Assembly (NCBI RefSeq): GCF_030272615.1
Contig: NC_081405.1
Location: 160,288,317-160,352,316, forward strand
DNA: 64,000 nucleotides
From: Cryptomeria japonica
Taxonomy: Eukaryota; Streptophyta; Pinopsida; Cupressales; Cupressaceae
Reading direction: 5' to 3'
Positions 10,746-21,566 of this stretch are shown here, piece after piece; within the stretch, counting starts at the first letter, position 1; each line of letters opens with the position of its first letter. Under the pieces are notes generated by a model. It was given only the letters and a program-made list of their open reading frames with translations, made no database searches and had not been told where the DNA came from. The position numbers and the translations under genes were made by a program.

Positions 10746-11981
10746 ATGCCTATCACTCGCTCTCAACGAAACAAACAAAGCGAGACACCCGCAGAATCAA
10801 GTATGAATCGCAAATTATCAAATCCTTTTGAAATTCCACCCGTAGAAGAACCTGAAATTACTGACGCACTTCTCCGGGAATGTCAAGAAAATCCTTCCTT
10901 CCAAAAACTTGTCGAAAAGCTCATGGAAAATGACAAAGAAAAATATCTACTCAGGCTTACAAGCAAAGGCGTCAAACTTCCTGAAGATTTTGACGCAAAT
11001 GTCTTTCAAACTGGGTCTCAAAAATATACATATCAAGAACGAAAACGAGAAGAAGAAACTCGCATACCTGAACAACATATTCCAGAACAACATATATCAG
11101 AAATGCGAGTACCCGCGTTCGAAACCCCAGAACAACACATACCATTTACTACACCTTTTCAGTTGAGAACAAATACGAGGGAAGAACTCTTCCCTCGGCA
11201 AGATAATGTGCCCTTGGTTTCTCTTACTCAACAAATGCAAATGTTGCAAAGACAAATGCACGATATGCAACAAGGGACAACAGTGCGGTACTCTATAAAT
11301 GAAATCTATCCTTATCCATTTGACCGAAGCTTAAACATGATACCTTTTCCTCCAAACTCAGACATTCCCAAATTTGATAAATATGATGGGAAAGGTGATC
11401 CTCGGGATCATGTTCAAGAATTTTGCACCATGAGTCTTGAATTTGCTCATAATGACACTTATCTGATGAGGTTATTCCCAAGAAGTCTGGGAGGACAAAC
11501 AATGGAATGGTTATCCAAGATTATACCACCTGTTAGATCATTTGACGAATTGGTTAACAAATTCATCACCCATTATTCTTACAACATCCAACATGCCATA
11601 ACCATGCTAGATATTTGCAACACCAAACAAAAGAACAATGAAACATTCATGTTATTTCTTCAACGTTGGTGACGCATGGTATCAAGATATCCTCGAGATA
11701 TTCCTGAAAAAGAGAAAATGGAAATCTTCATTGATAACTTGAATGGTGAAATGAGTTACAGACTCAAACTCCAATGCATCCCATCCTTTGACAAATTGAT
11801 TGAAAATGGCATCCAAGTAGAGGAAGCTTGTGTCAAAAAGGGAACACTCAAGTTCTACAAAGAAGGCACAAACTCATCAAACTACAATAACCAAAACAAC
11901 ACCAATCTAGACAAAACCCAAGTTTGGACACGAAACAAAAACGAGGGCAATAATGAATCATATGATCCCAAATCTAAATAG
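10746..11981 (+). pseudogene. Giant element gag (capsid part)
   Basis: The ATG at 10746 begins MPITRSQRNK, typical of Tat-type Gag; an in-frame ATG at 10644 is possible. The retrotransposon Gag domain covers about 11330-11780, with FDGKGDPRDHV-like (here YDGKGDPRDHVQEF), GGQTMEW and FITHYSYN motifs. Two in-frame stops interrupt it: TGA 11670-11672 and TAG 11979-11981. Both lie one C-to-T change from CGA and CAG. There is no frameshift, so reading resumes in the same frame each time. Gag forms the particle that holds element RNA. Confidence 0.88.
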
Positions 11982-11984
11982 CCA

Positions 11985-13913
11985 ATGCTTGCCTTATCAG
12001 GAAATACTCAAAATACTCAAAATCCTAAAAATGCTACTCCCAGTGCTAACACATATGCACCAAACAATGCTCAAGGACAACTCAATACCAATAACGCTAA
12101 TGATAATCAAAACAAAAACCTGAATCCAGAGCCTAACAACAATTCACGCACCAACACCAACAATTTCCAGAAACGTATCTTCACACCATTGGGCCAATCA
12201 TTAGAGTCCGCATTCAGAGAACTATTGGCAAACAAGATTCTTTCTTTGCCTCCAATCAACAATTATGAACCCCCAATCAAACCACCTTGGTGGAATGATT
12301 CACACTATTGTGATTTTCATCGCAACAAAGGTCATAAAACAAACGAGTGCATGAGATTGAAACACATAATCCAAGACATTATTGATCGAGGTGACTTAAC
12401 GGTGGACGGTCTCAAAACAAATCATGATCACAAAGCCTTCAAAGATCCTCTCCCAAATTACAACAAAGATGGAGCATCCACTTCAAATGATACACGCGGA
12501 GCTCGTATTAATCACATCTACAACAACACAATCAATCACATATCAGCCGAAGACCATCAAATCAATGTTATAACCATTCGAGATAAACGTGATCATGAAT
12601 CGGTCAATGTAACAACTCGGACTCAGAAATATGTCTTGAAGGGACACACTGCACCTCCAACTACCACACCAAAGATCCAATACGACTTGGTTAACCAATT
12701 ATGCAAGACTCCGGCTCAGATATCTATCTTGGAATTGTTGAAACTATCTCCAAAACACAAAGACATATTGGAGCAAGCACTATTAGAAACAAATGTACCT
12801 CAAAATCTGGATACAGACAGATTCCAAGCTATGGTTGCCCACATGACAGAATCTCATAACCTCACCTTCTCAGAGCATGATAATACTTCATTGAGTCATC
12901 TGCATAATACTCCTCTACATATTGAAGTCATTGTTTGCAAACACCGTGTCAAAAGAGTCTTAATAGATGGAGGAGCCGAACTTAATATATGTACTTTAAA
13001 GCTTATCCGTGCACTAGGCTTTTCAGAAGAATCTATTGATCCTTGTAAAAAGATTACCATAAAAGCATATGATGATGAGGAAAGGTCCTCTAAAGGAACA
13101 ATGATATTGCCTATTCAAGTAGGACCAATGCAAAAAGATACTATATGTCAAGTTTTAGATATTGATCTCACCTACAATATCTTATTAGGCCGACCCTGGA
13201 TACATGAAATGCAAGCAGTACCTTCTACATACCATCAGTGTGTCAAGTTTCCTTATGATGGACAAGAAATCTCCATATCAGCTGATCACAATCCATTTCA
13301 ACATTGCAATGCAATGGGGGCAGCCCAAGACAGTTTGGTTCCTTATAACAGAGAAAAGCAACGGTCTTCAACATCTGATCCACCAACAGCAAAATCCAAC
13401 TCCTTATGGGGAGACTTCAAACAAAAAATGCAAATCAAAGACCAAGGCATGGGCGAATACTCTATGGAGCCTTTATGTTTGACCAGATTGCCAACGTCAC
13501 CTAGATCGCATGGTTTACCTACTGTATCAACACATCTGGCAACTCGGCCCATAACTAAATTTGATGGTACCTTCATCCAATTAGGGACTCTAGCACATGA
13601 ATCAGAAGACAAGGATGTTCTTAACTGGCTATACAAAGATGAAGAAGAAGCTAATAGAGCGGCCGCTCTAGACATTGTGCTGCCAACACACATGTATGGA
13701 AAAGGCTACTTAATCATGAAGCAAATGGGATATGACGGTAAAAGACCTATTGGCAAACGCAAAGAGGGAGTTACTGAACCTATCAATCTTCCTTCACAAC
13801 CTAGCAGAAACAAAGCAGGATTGGGCTCTAAACTCACGTTCCTATTAAAGCGGCTGCCTCACCTACCTATCAAACCTCAATGGAAGGAAAAGAAGAAGTA
13901 CAAAGAAGACTCC
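11985..13913 (+). pseudogene. Giant element zinc-knuckle, protease and G-patch-like region
   Basis: A 643-codon stretch in the gag frame. It starts with an Asn-rich linker, then a CX2HX4HX4C metal-binding motif (near 12309-12350, in a YCDFHRNKGHKTNEC context). Next is an aspartic protease with VLIDGGAELNIC near 12955-12990, D-G-G replacing the more common D-S/T-G, and ILLGRPWIHEM downstream. A glycine-rich G-patch-like segment (GKGYLIMKQMGYDGKRPIG) lies near 13690-13760. It ends with two consecutive TAG codons at 13914-13919. The protease would mature Gag-Pol. G-patch domains are known in some Tat/Ogre and retroviral proteases and may bind RNA. Confidence 0.82.
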
Positions 13914-13919
13914 TAGTAG

Positions 13920-14900
13920 GAAGCACTTTTTGAATCAGGAGAAACAATCTGCAAGGCACGAGAACGTCAAGATCAGAAGTTACATCAGGAAAAACTTCTA
14001 AGTCATAAGAAGGCCCTATCTGCAGCAGTAGCTCATATTCAAACACCAATATCTCAAGAACAAATCAGGACATCTTCAAATACCGTTATTACTCCCCGAA
14101 GAAGCACAGTTTATGAACAAATCCAGCAAGTAGAAGATGGGTCCGATACAGAATCAACACAAAATATCAAAATAGTATCCATCATCAAAGATTTGTTTTC
14201 ATCGTACAACACCCCTATTTACAGCACAGATAGAATCTGGGATGATGCCTATGAAACAGATTCCAATGAATATGAATGGGGTACCTGCTCCAATGCTACT
14301 ACTGATATCCTGGATGATACTGAGTCTATATCCCTTTCTCAGGAAGAACATAATGCAGAGGATAGACCTCTTGAATTTGGACCACAACAAATCTATGACG
14401 CTCCGGAAAGTGAACAGAAACATTATGAACAAATCTATGTGGAAGATGATACCATCGAGGACCTCGACGCAATCCTAAAATTATTTAAACCAAAAACCTA
14501 ACACGATGAAAACTCTATCCTAACACTTAAGGTAGCCGAACTTGATCCACCCAACGATTCCTTACCGCTTGTCTTCCCTGATCTCATCGACTGGAATGAA
14601 CCTGAGACTCATGATATCCCAATTTTTCCAGATGATGAATCTATTATCCATTACTTATGCACCGTCAATCCCGAAACAGGCTCTACCAGTGAAACGAATA
14701 ACGATGCTTGTTCTTCAGGGAGTGCCAAGTCTCTCAGTCATAAAAATAAATCAAATAATGAATCTAATGTTGAAAACCAGTCAATGACAGCTATAGATCA
14801 CAAAAAAGTAAAAATAAAGGACGCATCTGAGGGTGAAAACCTTTTTAAGGCACCTCACGATGGGAGACTTGACACTCTTCCTGAACATTTTCATGAATGA
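13920..14900 (+). pseudogene. Giant element acidic linker between protease and RT
   Basis: The same frame as gag-pol remains open except for TAA 14499-14501 and TGA 14898-14900. The content is acidic and Ser/Asp/Glu-rich (for example DDTESISLSQEEHN) with no recognisable domain. Such a spacer separates protease and RT in large Tat-type elements; in Ogre an intron lies in this region. I did not find a convincing donor/acceptor pair here. Confidence 0.65.
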
Positions 14901-16397
14901 TCACCCATATTGATTGAGCCCACTCAGTCAATCAACATTGGTACCACCGAAGCAGCTAGAAACATTCACCTTGCAGAATCTTTGACAGAGGAGGAAAGAT
15001 CGGCATTCATCATCTTCTTTAAAGGAAAACAAATTAACTTTGCCTGGTCATATGCTGACATGCTCGGAGTAGATCCACACCTAATCATGCATCACTTGTC
15101 CATCTCTGCAGGAGTCAAGCCAGTCAAGCAAAAGCTACGAAAGATGAATCCACAGGTAGCACTCATGGTCAAAACAGAATTAAAGAAATTATTAGATGTC
15201 GGATTCATCCGACCTATTGACTATGCAGAATGGATTTCTAACATTGTTCCAGTATCAAAACCAGATGGTAGTATCAGAATATGTACTGACTTCAGAGATG
15301 TCAATAAAGCTTGCCCAAAGGATGACTTTCCTCTGCCAAGTATTGATATAATTGTAGATCTCACAGCAGGCCATGCAATGCTCTCCTTAATGGACGGTTT
15401 CTCAGGCTATAATCAAATCAAAATAGCTCCTGAAGATCAAGACAAAACAACATTCACCTGTCCTTGGGGAACATACTGTTGGAATGTTATGCCTTTTGGC
15501 TTAAAGAATGCTGGAGCCACTTATCAAAGAGCAATGACAACCATATTCCATGATATGATGCACACATTTATGGAAGACTATGTGGATGATTTACTAGCAA
15601 AATCTTTCACTAGAGCTGAACATCTTGGCATCCTAACAAAGATCTTTGATCGGTTGCAAAAATTCCAAGTCCGACTCAACCCTAAGAAGTGTGTCTTCGG
15701 GGTTACATCAGGCAAGTTACTAGGTTACATCATCTCAGCTAAAGGTATTGAAGTTGATCCAGCAAAGGTACAAGCCATCATGGATATGCCACCACCAAAG
15801 AATATCAGTCAACTTCGATCTCTCCAAGGACGGTTTCAATCAATCAGGCGATTCATCACTCAACTAGCAGATAAAAGTTTGCCATTTAACCACTTGCTAC
15901 ACAAAAATGTACCCTTCAAATGGGAGGCTAAGTGTGAAGAATCTTTTTACCAAATTAAACAGTATCTGATGAATCCACCAGTTCTCGTACCACCAGTTGC
16001 TGGAAAGCCACTTATTCTATATATCTCAATAATAGATATTTCACTGGGGGCACTATTGGCACAAGAAGATCAACAAGGAAAGGAACGTGCCATATACTAC
16101 ATCAGTAGAACATTGAATGGCTATGAGCTCAACTATACATTTATTGAAAAGGCTTGCCTAATAGTAGTCTTTGCATCTCAGAAATTCCAACATTACATGC
16201 TAGCACACACCATAAAGCTAGTTGCAAAAATTGATCCTCTCAAATATCTACTCAGCAAAGCCGCTCTTACAGGCCGATTGGCTAAATGGGTCATGATTCT
16301 CAGTGAATTCGACATCCAATACACAGAAAGATGAGCCATCAAAGGACAAGCAATTGCAGATCAATTTGCCGAAGCACCGCTACCAGGCAAACAAACC
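14901..16397 (+). pseudogene. Giant element reverse transcriptase and first RNase H
   Basis: A long open stretch (14910-16334) with all gypsy RT blocks: an LLDVGFIRP block, VSKPDGSIRICTDFRD, MPFGLKNAGATYQR, and the catalytic YVDD at 15579-15590, then LNPKKCVFGV and LLGYIIS. The connection and RNase H domain follow (LGALLAQED near 16060, FQHYMLAHT near 16190). One TGA at 16332-16334 interrupts the RNase H end, after which the frame reads AIKGQAIADQFAEAPL, the usual junction to the second RNase H. RT copies element RNA into DNA; RNase H removes the RNA strand. Confidence 0.93.
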
Positions 16398-17027
16398 ATG
16401 GAGGTTGAATTTCTAGACAGGGATGTACTCGCTCTTTCTACTAAACAATGGACCCTATACTTTGACGGATCCTATACTCAACATGGTTCAGGTGCCGGCA
16501 TTCTGTTCATCACTCCTGAAGGACACACTATGCCAAAATCATACAGACTTATGTTTCCATGCACAAATAATGTGGCTAAATATGAAGCACTGGTCATCGG
16601 CATCAAAATGGCCGTCGAATGGAAAATCACAGAGTTAAAAGTCTATGGAGACTCACAACTGGTCATTAATCAAATTAATAACAACTATCAGACAAAGGAC
16701 GACAAGCTACTACCTTACAAATGAATGGTGGATGACTTCAAACAGTATTTTGTGCACATCACCTTTGAGCAAATACCAAGGTTGAACAACAAAGCTGCCA
16801 ATGCAATGGCTACAATCGCTTCGCTACTACAAATTCCTGAGCAACAGAGTCGTTATGAGTTCCTGGTAGAACAACTATTCTCCCCCGCCTATGACCACTC
16901 CGAATCCCATGTTATCTATGCCTTGATTGGTTTCGATTCTTCGCTATATGGACCGATATACGACTACCTCAAGCATAATATCTTACCCATTGACCAATCC
17001 CGTAACCAAAAACGTAACTTTATTTGA
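16398..17027 (+). pseudogene. Giant element second (archaeal-like) RNase H
   Basis: The frame continues with YFDGSYTQHGSGAGIL, then KYEALVIGI and VYGDSQLVINQ, which supply the D-E-D residues of an RNase HI fold. A second RNase H after the first is a known hallmark of the Tat group (dual RNase H). Stops are TGA 16722-16724 and TGA 17025-17027, both explicable as CGA to TGA. The second half (16725-17027) carries the helix with RLNNKAANAMA and leads to integrase. Confidence 0.85.
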
Positions 17028-18200
17028 CAAGCTGCCCGTTACACCCTTACTGCTGATACTCTATATCGTCGAGGTCTCGATGGTACTCTTCTTCGTTGCC
17101 TTGATCGTAATGATTCCGATTCCGCTTTACACGAGCTTCACGAAGGTATTTGTGGCACACATTCAAGTGGCACTACTCTTGCTAAAAAGCTTCTATGGAT
17201 GGGATACTACTGGCCTACAATGGAGAAAGATTCATATCACTTTGCCAAGAAATATCCTAAATGCCAGATCCATGGCAATCTGATACATGCACCAGCACAG
17301 GAACTGCAGCCCTTTACAACATCATGGCCCTTTTGTCAGTGGGGACTGGACCTAGTTGGCAAAATACATCCTTCATCTTCAAATGGACACAAGTTCATTA
17401 TAACTGCAACAGAATACTTTACCAAATGGATCGAAGCAGTTCCCATGACCACAGTGACTGGGAAACAAATTGCCTCTTTTATCCTAAATTATCTGATCTA
17501 CAGATATGGTATTCCAAGTTCAATCGTCACAGATAATGGATGACCTTTTAAAAACCAAGATGTATAGGAACTATGTGAAAAATTCAAAATCCAACATCGG
17601 TTTTCTACACCATACTACCCACAGGGAAATGGTCAAGTAGAAGCATCTAACAAAACAATCTTAAAAATTCTCAAGAAAACAGTGAATGATGCAGGCAAAG
17701 ATTGGCACGTACAACTCAATCCAGCACTTTGGGCCTACAGGACCAGCATTCGCACACCTACAGGGGTAACACCATATTCATTGGTATATGGATCAGAGGC
17801 TATTTTACCCTTGGAGGTAGAAATTCCATCTCTTAGAGTCTCTTTGAAAGGTTTGATTCCAGATGAAGAGTATCGAGTTAACCAACTGCAAGAACTGGAA
17901 CTATTAGATGAACGATGCCAACATGCTTATACTCATCTCAAAGCATATCAGCAATGCATGTGCAGGAGCTACAATCATAAGGTCATTCCTCGTAACTTCA
18001 AAGTTGGTGATCTAGTCTTAAAAGAAAATCCAAGAAATCAGCAAGACAGAGAAAAGAAAGGGAAATTTGAACCTAATTGGTTGGGTCCCTATGTCATCAT
18101 TTCAGTTTATGGATCCGGTGCCTATCAGCTAACAAATTCTGAAGGAGATGTGCTCGATGATCCAACTAACATCATTCATCTAAAGAAATACTATACTTAA
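17028..18200 (+). pseudogene. Giant element integrase
   Basis: Integrase in the same frame. The N-terminal zinc region has HELHEGICGTH, but the expected first cysteine of the CX2C pair reads Tyr (KKYPKCQIHG), likely a G-to-A change. The catalytic core shows D in WGLDLVGKI (near 17340), D in IVTDNG (near 17530) and E in NGQVEASNKT (near 17630). Two stops lie beside the second Asp: TGA 17541-17543 and TAG 17565-17567. The C-terminus has the GPY module (WLGPYVIIS) and ends NIIHLKKYYT with TAA. Integrase joins element DNA to the chromosome and makes the 5-bp duplication. Confidence 0.9.
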
Positions 18201-19164
18201 GGTAGCCTAGTGCACGGAAAAGGCCAAAAACAAACAAAAAAAAATAAAAAAATCCAGAAAAAGCAAAAATACAAAGTACAATAAAAACAAATGGTGAAAA
18301 CCTGGTAAACAGGTGCCCTTGTGAAAAACTGGCTCCTTTATCTATATCCGTGCCATTTTATCCATCAACACACTATTGGCCATCGCCCGACAATTAGCAT
18401 ATATCCATTCAGGACATACTTAGCGTAGTCACTATCCTGAGTTATCCATCTGTATCTATCGCCTTTCACCATGGCTCGGCAATCATTGTACATAATCATA
18501 TCCAGAAGAACACTCATCTAGCGGCATTAAACTGTTCAAACTTACAAACATTCAAGACATGCCAACTATTGCAAAACTCAGACATATGACATCCAACACA
18601 CACAACTACACTACATCACCACAACCAAAACACAAACAAATACACAAGAAACTCAAGGATGGATGATTTTCTGAAGTACTAAATGTTGCATTATCGCATT
18701 AAGGTCTTGATTATTTTGCATTTTGAACTTTTTAATTTGATTGGAATCTTCTCTTTATCTCATAAAAAGCTTCACAGCCAGAGATCATGAGGAACTTCCA
18801 AAATTTTCTTAGTTTTCTGTCTGGGAGGTGATCACTTGTACTGTGTGCATATTTGCCTCGAGACGTGATCCATATCACTGAAGGCCTGATTCCATTTCAC
18901 GCATATAAATTATCTAATCTTGTATGTTTACGCAATGCGCACTCAGGTCGTCCTGGTTCAATTATACCTTGATGCTTGTGCTATCTTGCAAAATCAAATA
19001 TCATGTAAATTTTACTCAGGTCATTATGGTTCAATTATACCATTATGCTTGTATAAATTTTCAACATATCCAAAAATCGATAATTGCTCCATGATGATAT
19101 TTACAAAGAAAGCAAATAAATGGTTATCTTGGATGGCAAATACAGAATGAGAGATGCTCCAAAA

Positions 19165-19252
19165 ACAATTAGTTACATATCATTTTACAATTAGTTGCAT
19201 ATCATGTTACAATTAGTTGCATATCATTTTACAATTAGTCACACATCATTTT
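19165..19252. repeat. 22-bp tandem repeat, four copies
   Basis: Four consecutive 22-bp units of the form ACAATTAGTTGCATATCATT plus two bases, with one to three changes each. Confidence 0.85.
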
Positions 19253-19472
19253 ACACTATTATCCCATATCATTATTACATCATTTCATATTACATGTAAC
19301 AACATATTAAATCATACATCTCTTTTTCAAGATACATCTCATAGCATATAAAAACATACATCCTGCATCACACATTACATCATATATGTAAACATTACAT
19401 TATCATATGAAAGGAAGAAGCACACATAAAATGCATCCATAAACACATCACATCGATCAAAAATGGTGCTCC

Positions 19473-19473
<1 letters not shown>

Positions 19474-19504
<31 letters not shown>
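19474..19504. repeat. (TA)n microsatellite
   Basis: About 15 TA dinucleotides in a row, within the spacer of the giant element. Confidence 0.9.
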
Positions 19505-19507
<3 letters not shown>

Positions 19508-19598
19508 AAAAAATGATCAAAATCTACAAAATGTGTCTCAAAAATATGTCCAGTACAAAGTATGCAAAAATCCAAAAATACAATGGAGGCCATGTCTC

Positions 19599-21566
19599 TC
19601 AAGTGTGACTATCCCCTGATGGAGATGGTCTCGCTCTGGATGCACCTGCCCCTGGATCTGCAGGAGGATCCCGCCTAGCTCCAGATACACTCGCCCCCAG
19701 ATTTGCAGGAGGGTCCTGTCTCGCTGGCCCTGTCACTCCTCGGCTCTCAGATCGTGTCCCAGCAGTTCGAGATCGACTCGATCTCGACTGTGCAAAACTC
19801 GCTACACGTCGCTCTCTGGGTACTGCATCCTCATAATGCCGCCTATAATACTCGACCTCTTGTACTCTCCATGTCAGCTCTCTCAGGGTGTCTCTCAATG
19901 GACCACCCGCCGCTGCTCTCTGTACACTCGCCAAGGCCTCCTCCGCTCGGCCCCGCCGCTCTATCTCCGTATCTCTCTCAACGGTCAACTACGAAATCTG
20001 TCGCTGATAGGTCAAAATCTGTGCCTGCAGCTGCTGCACAGTAATCTGTAGGGTCCGGATCTGTGCGTCCTCTACATGACCCGGCACTCGAACCCGCAAT
20101 GGTCCTTGTGCTGGAGGAACTCTTCCCACTCGCTCTGTCCTCGGTACTGGAGGTGGGAGTATATCTATCCTCCTCCTCTGAGCTGGTCTCACCATCTCCT
20201 CCTCACCCCCCACCGCTGCCAAAACCTCTGTCACTCTCCCCTCTCTCCTGGCTCCAATGGCCAAACCTCCTCTCCCCCTCTCAATCCTACCCTGCCGTAC
20301 CGCTCGCTGCACACCTCTTCCACCCTGCCTCCCCCTGGCTCCTCTACCTCCTCCATCGTCTCCATCGTCTCCGTCATCTCCATCGTCTCCCCCCTCCTCT
20401 CCATCCGAATCAAATGCTGGCCTCATCTCCTCGGGATCTGAGATCCTCGCCACTGCCCATGTAGTAAACAAACGAGCGAACTCCTCTGTCATCCTGGCAT
20501 CCTGTATCTCTGGGGCATAGTCCCAGACTTGTCCAGCTAACCCTATAAACTCCTCTATGGACACAACACTATCAATAGTTGGCCCCCAATCGGCCACATC
20601 CTGCTGCCGCCATGCATACAAGCACGCTCCCTGTGGAATCCCCTGCTGCCTCCCGAACTGCCGCAAAACTCGGGTAACCACAAACCGCTCAATAACAAAT
20701 GGAGTCCTCCCAATCAGATACCTCGTCATAAAAATGAATGGCATCTCTATCCCATCCTCTGCCCACACCTCACAACCTGTATACGGTCTCCAAATGACCA
20801 TATCTATGTCATCAAAAACTCTCCTCCAGTGCTCTAGTTTGCCCAGCTTACGCTGGACAACTAGGCCTCTATATCCATAGGCGTATGCTGCGCCTACCGG
20901 CCTATCTCTGTCTGCCAATGGCCTCGCTACTGGGATGTGCTCCCAGCACCATACCTGTAATAGAGTAACACCTGCTGATAAACTCCCATAACTGAGGTAT
21001 ACTACCTCATGCAGGCTCCTGTAAAGATGGGCCAACATCGCTGACCCCCATGCAAATCTCCGCCCCTGTGTCACCATCTGCTCCAAGACCAGCCCCCATC
21101 CTACTGAAAATTCCTTTGACCTGCGATCAGGACAAAGGAATCCTCCAATGAATCCTGCCAATACAGATGGCAGCGGCGCATAGTCTAAATCCAAAAACTC
21201 CTGCCAAGGGATCTCATAGCCGCAAACACTCTCATCATGGAATATATGGCGCAGTGCCTCTGTGTCGCCCTCCTCTGTCTGCTCATACGGTAATATGGCT
21301 CCTACCACAGGAATGTGCAAAATGCGATAGCAGTCCTCTAGTGTCACGGTCATCTCTCCAGTGGCAAAATGGAAGGTGTTCGTGTCGCTATGCCACCTCT
21401 CTGCCAATGCTGTCAACAGTCCCCGGTTCACAGTGAACCGAGGCATATCCAGAAGCGAGGTCAATCCGCATCTCTCAATAATATCCAAGTCTGCCTGTGA
21501 CAGACGTGGTATCAGCGTCCATGGTCTCGGGAATCTCTCCCTCGACTGCACGATACCCAATCGCTC
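19599..21566 (-). pseudogene. PMD (plant mobile domain) gene, exon 2, antisense in giant element
   Basis: On the minus strand about 655 codons are open from 21566 to TGA 19599-19601, broken only by one TAG at 19989-19991 (a CAG-to-TAG change). The first 370 residues match the plant mobile domain (aminotransferase-like PMD family, relatives of Arabidopsis MAIN/MAIL1): LTALAERWHSDTNTFHF, GEMTVTLEDCYRILHIPVVG, a FIGGFLCPD segment, and LLQVWCWEHI. An acidic run (EEGGDDGDDGDDGDDGG), an Arg/Gly-rich RGG-like part and a C-terminal coiled-coil-like segment follow. Tat-type elements are known to have captured PMD genes. Base composition is GC-richer than gag-pol. No ATG lies at the 5' edge; the exon instead begins after a splice acceptor (21567). 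Confidence 0.85.

Larger units (their letters stand above)
18201..19598 (+). other. Spacer between gag-pol and the convergent PMD gene
   Basis: A-rich, with no protein recognised. It holds a four-copy 22-bp minisatellite (19165-19252) and a TA microsatellite (19474-19504). Both gag-pol and PMD transcripts would end here, so polyadenylation sites for both directions are expected, but I cannot assign them with confidence. Confidence 0.5.

Noticed and set aside
20063-20520. Plus-strand Pro/Ser/Leu-rich ORFs
   Set aside because: Shadows of the acidic and RGG-like part of the PMD exon on the opposite strand.
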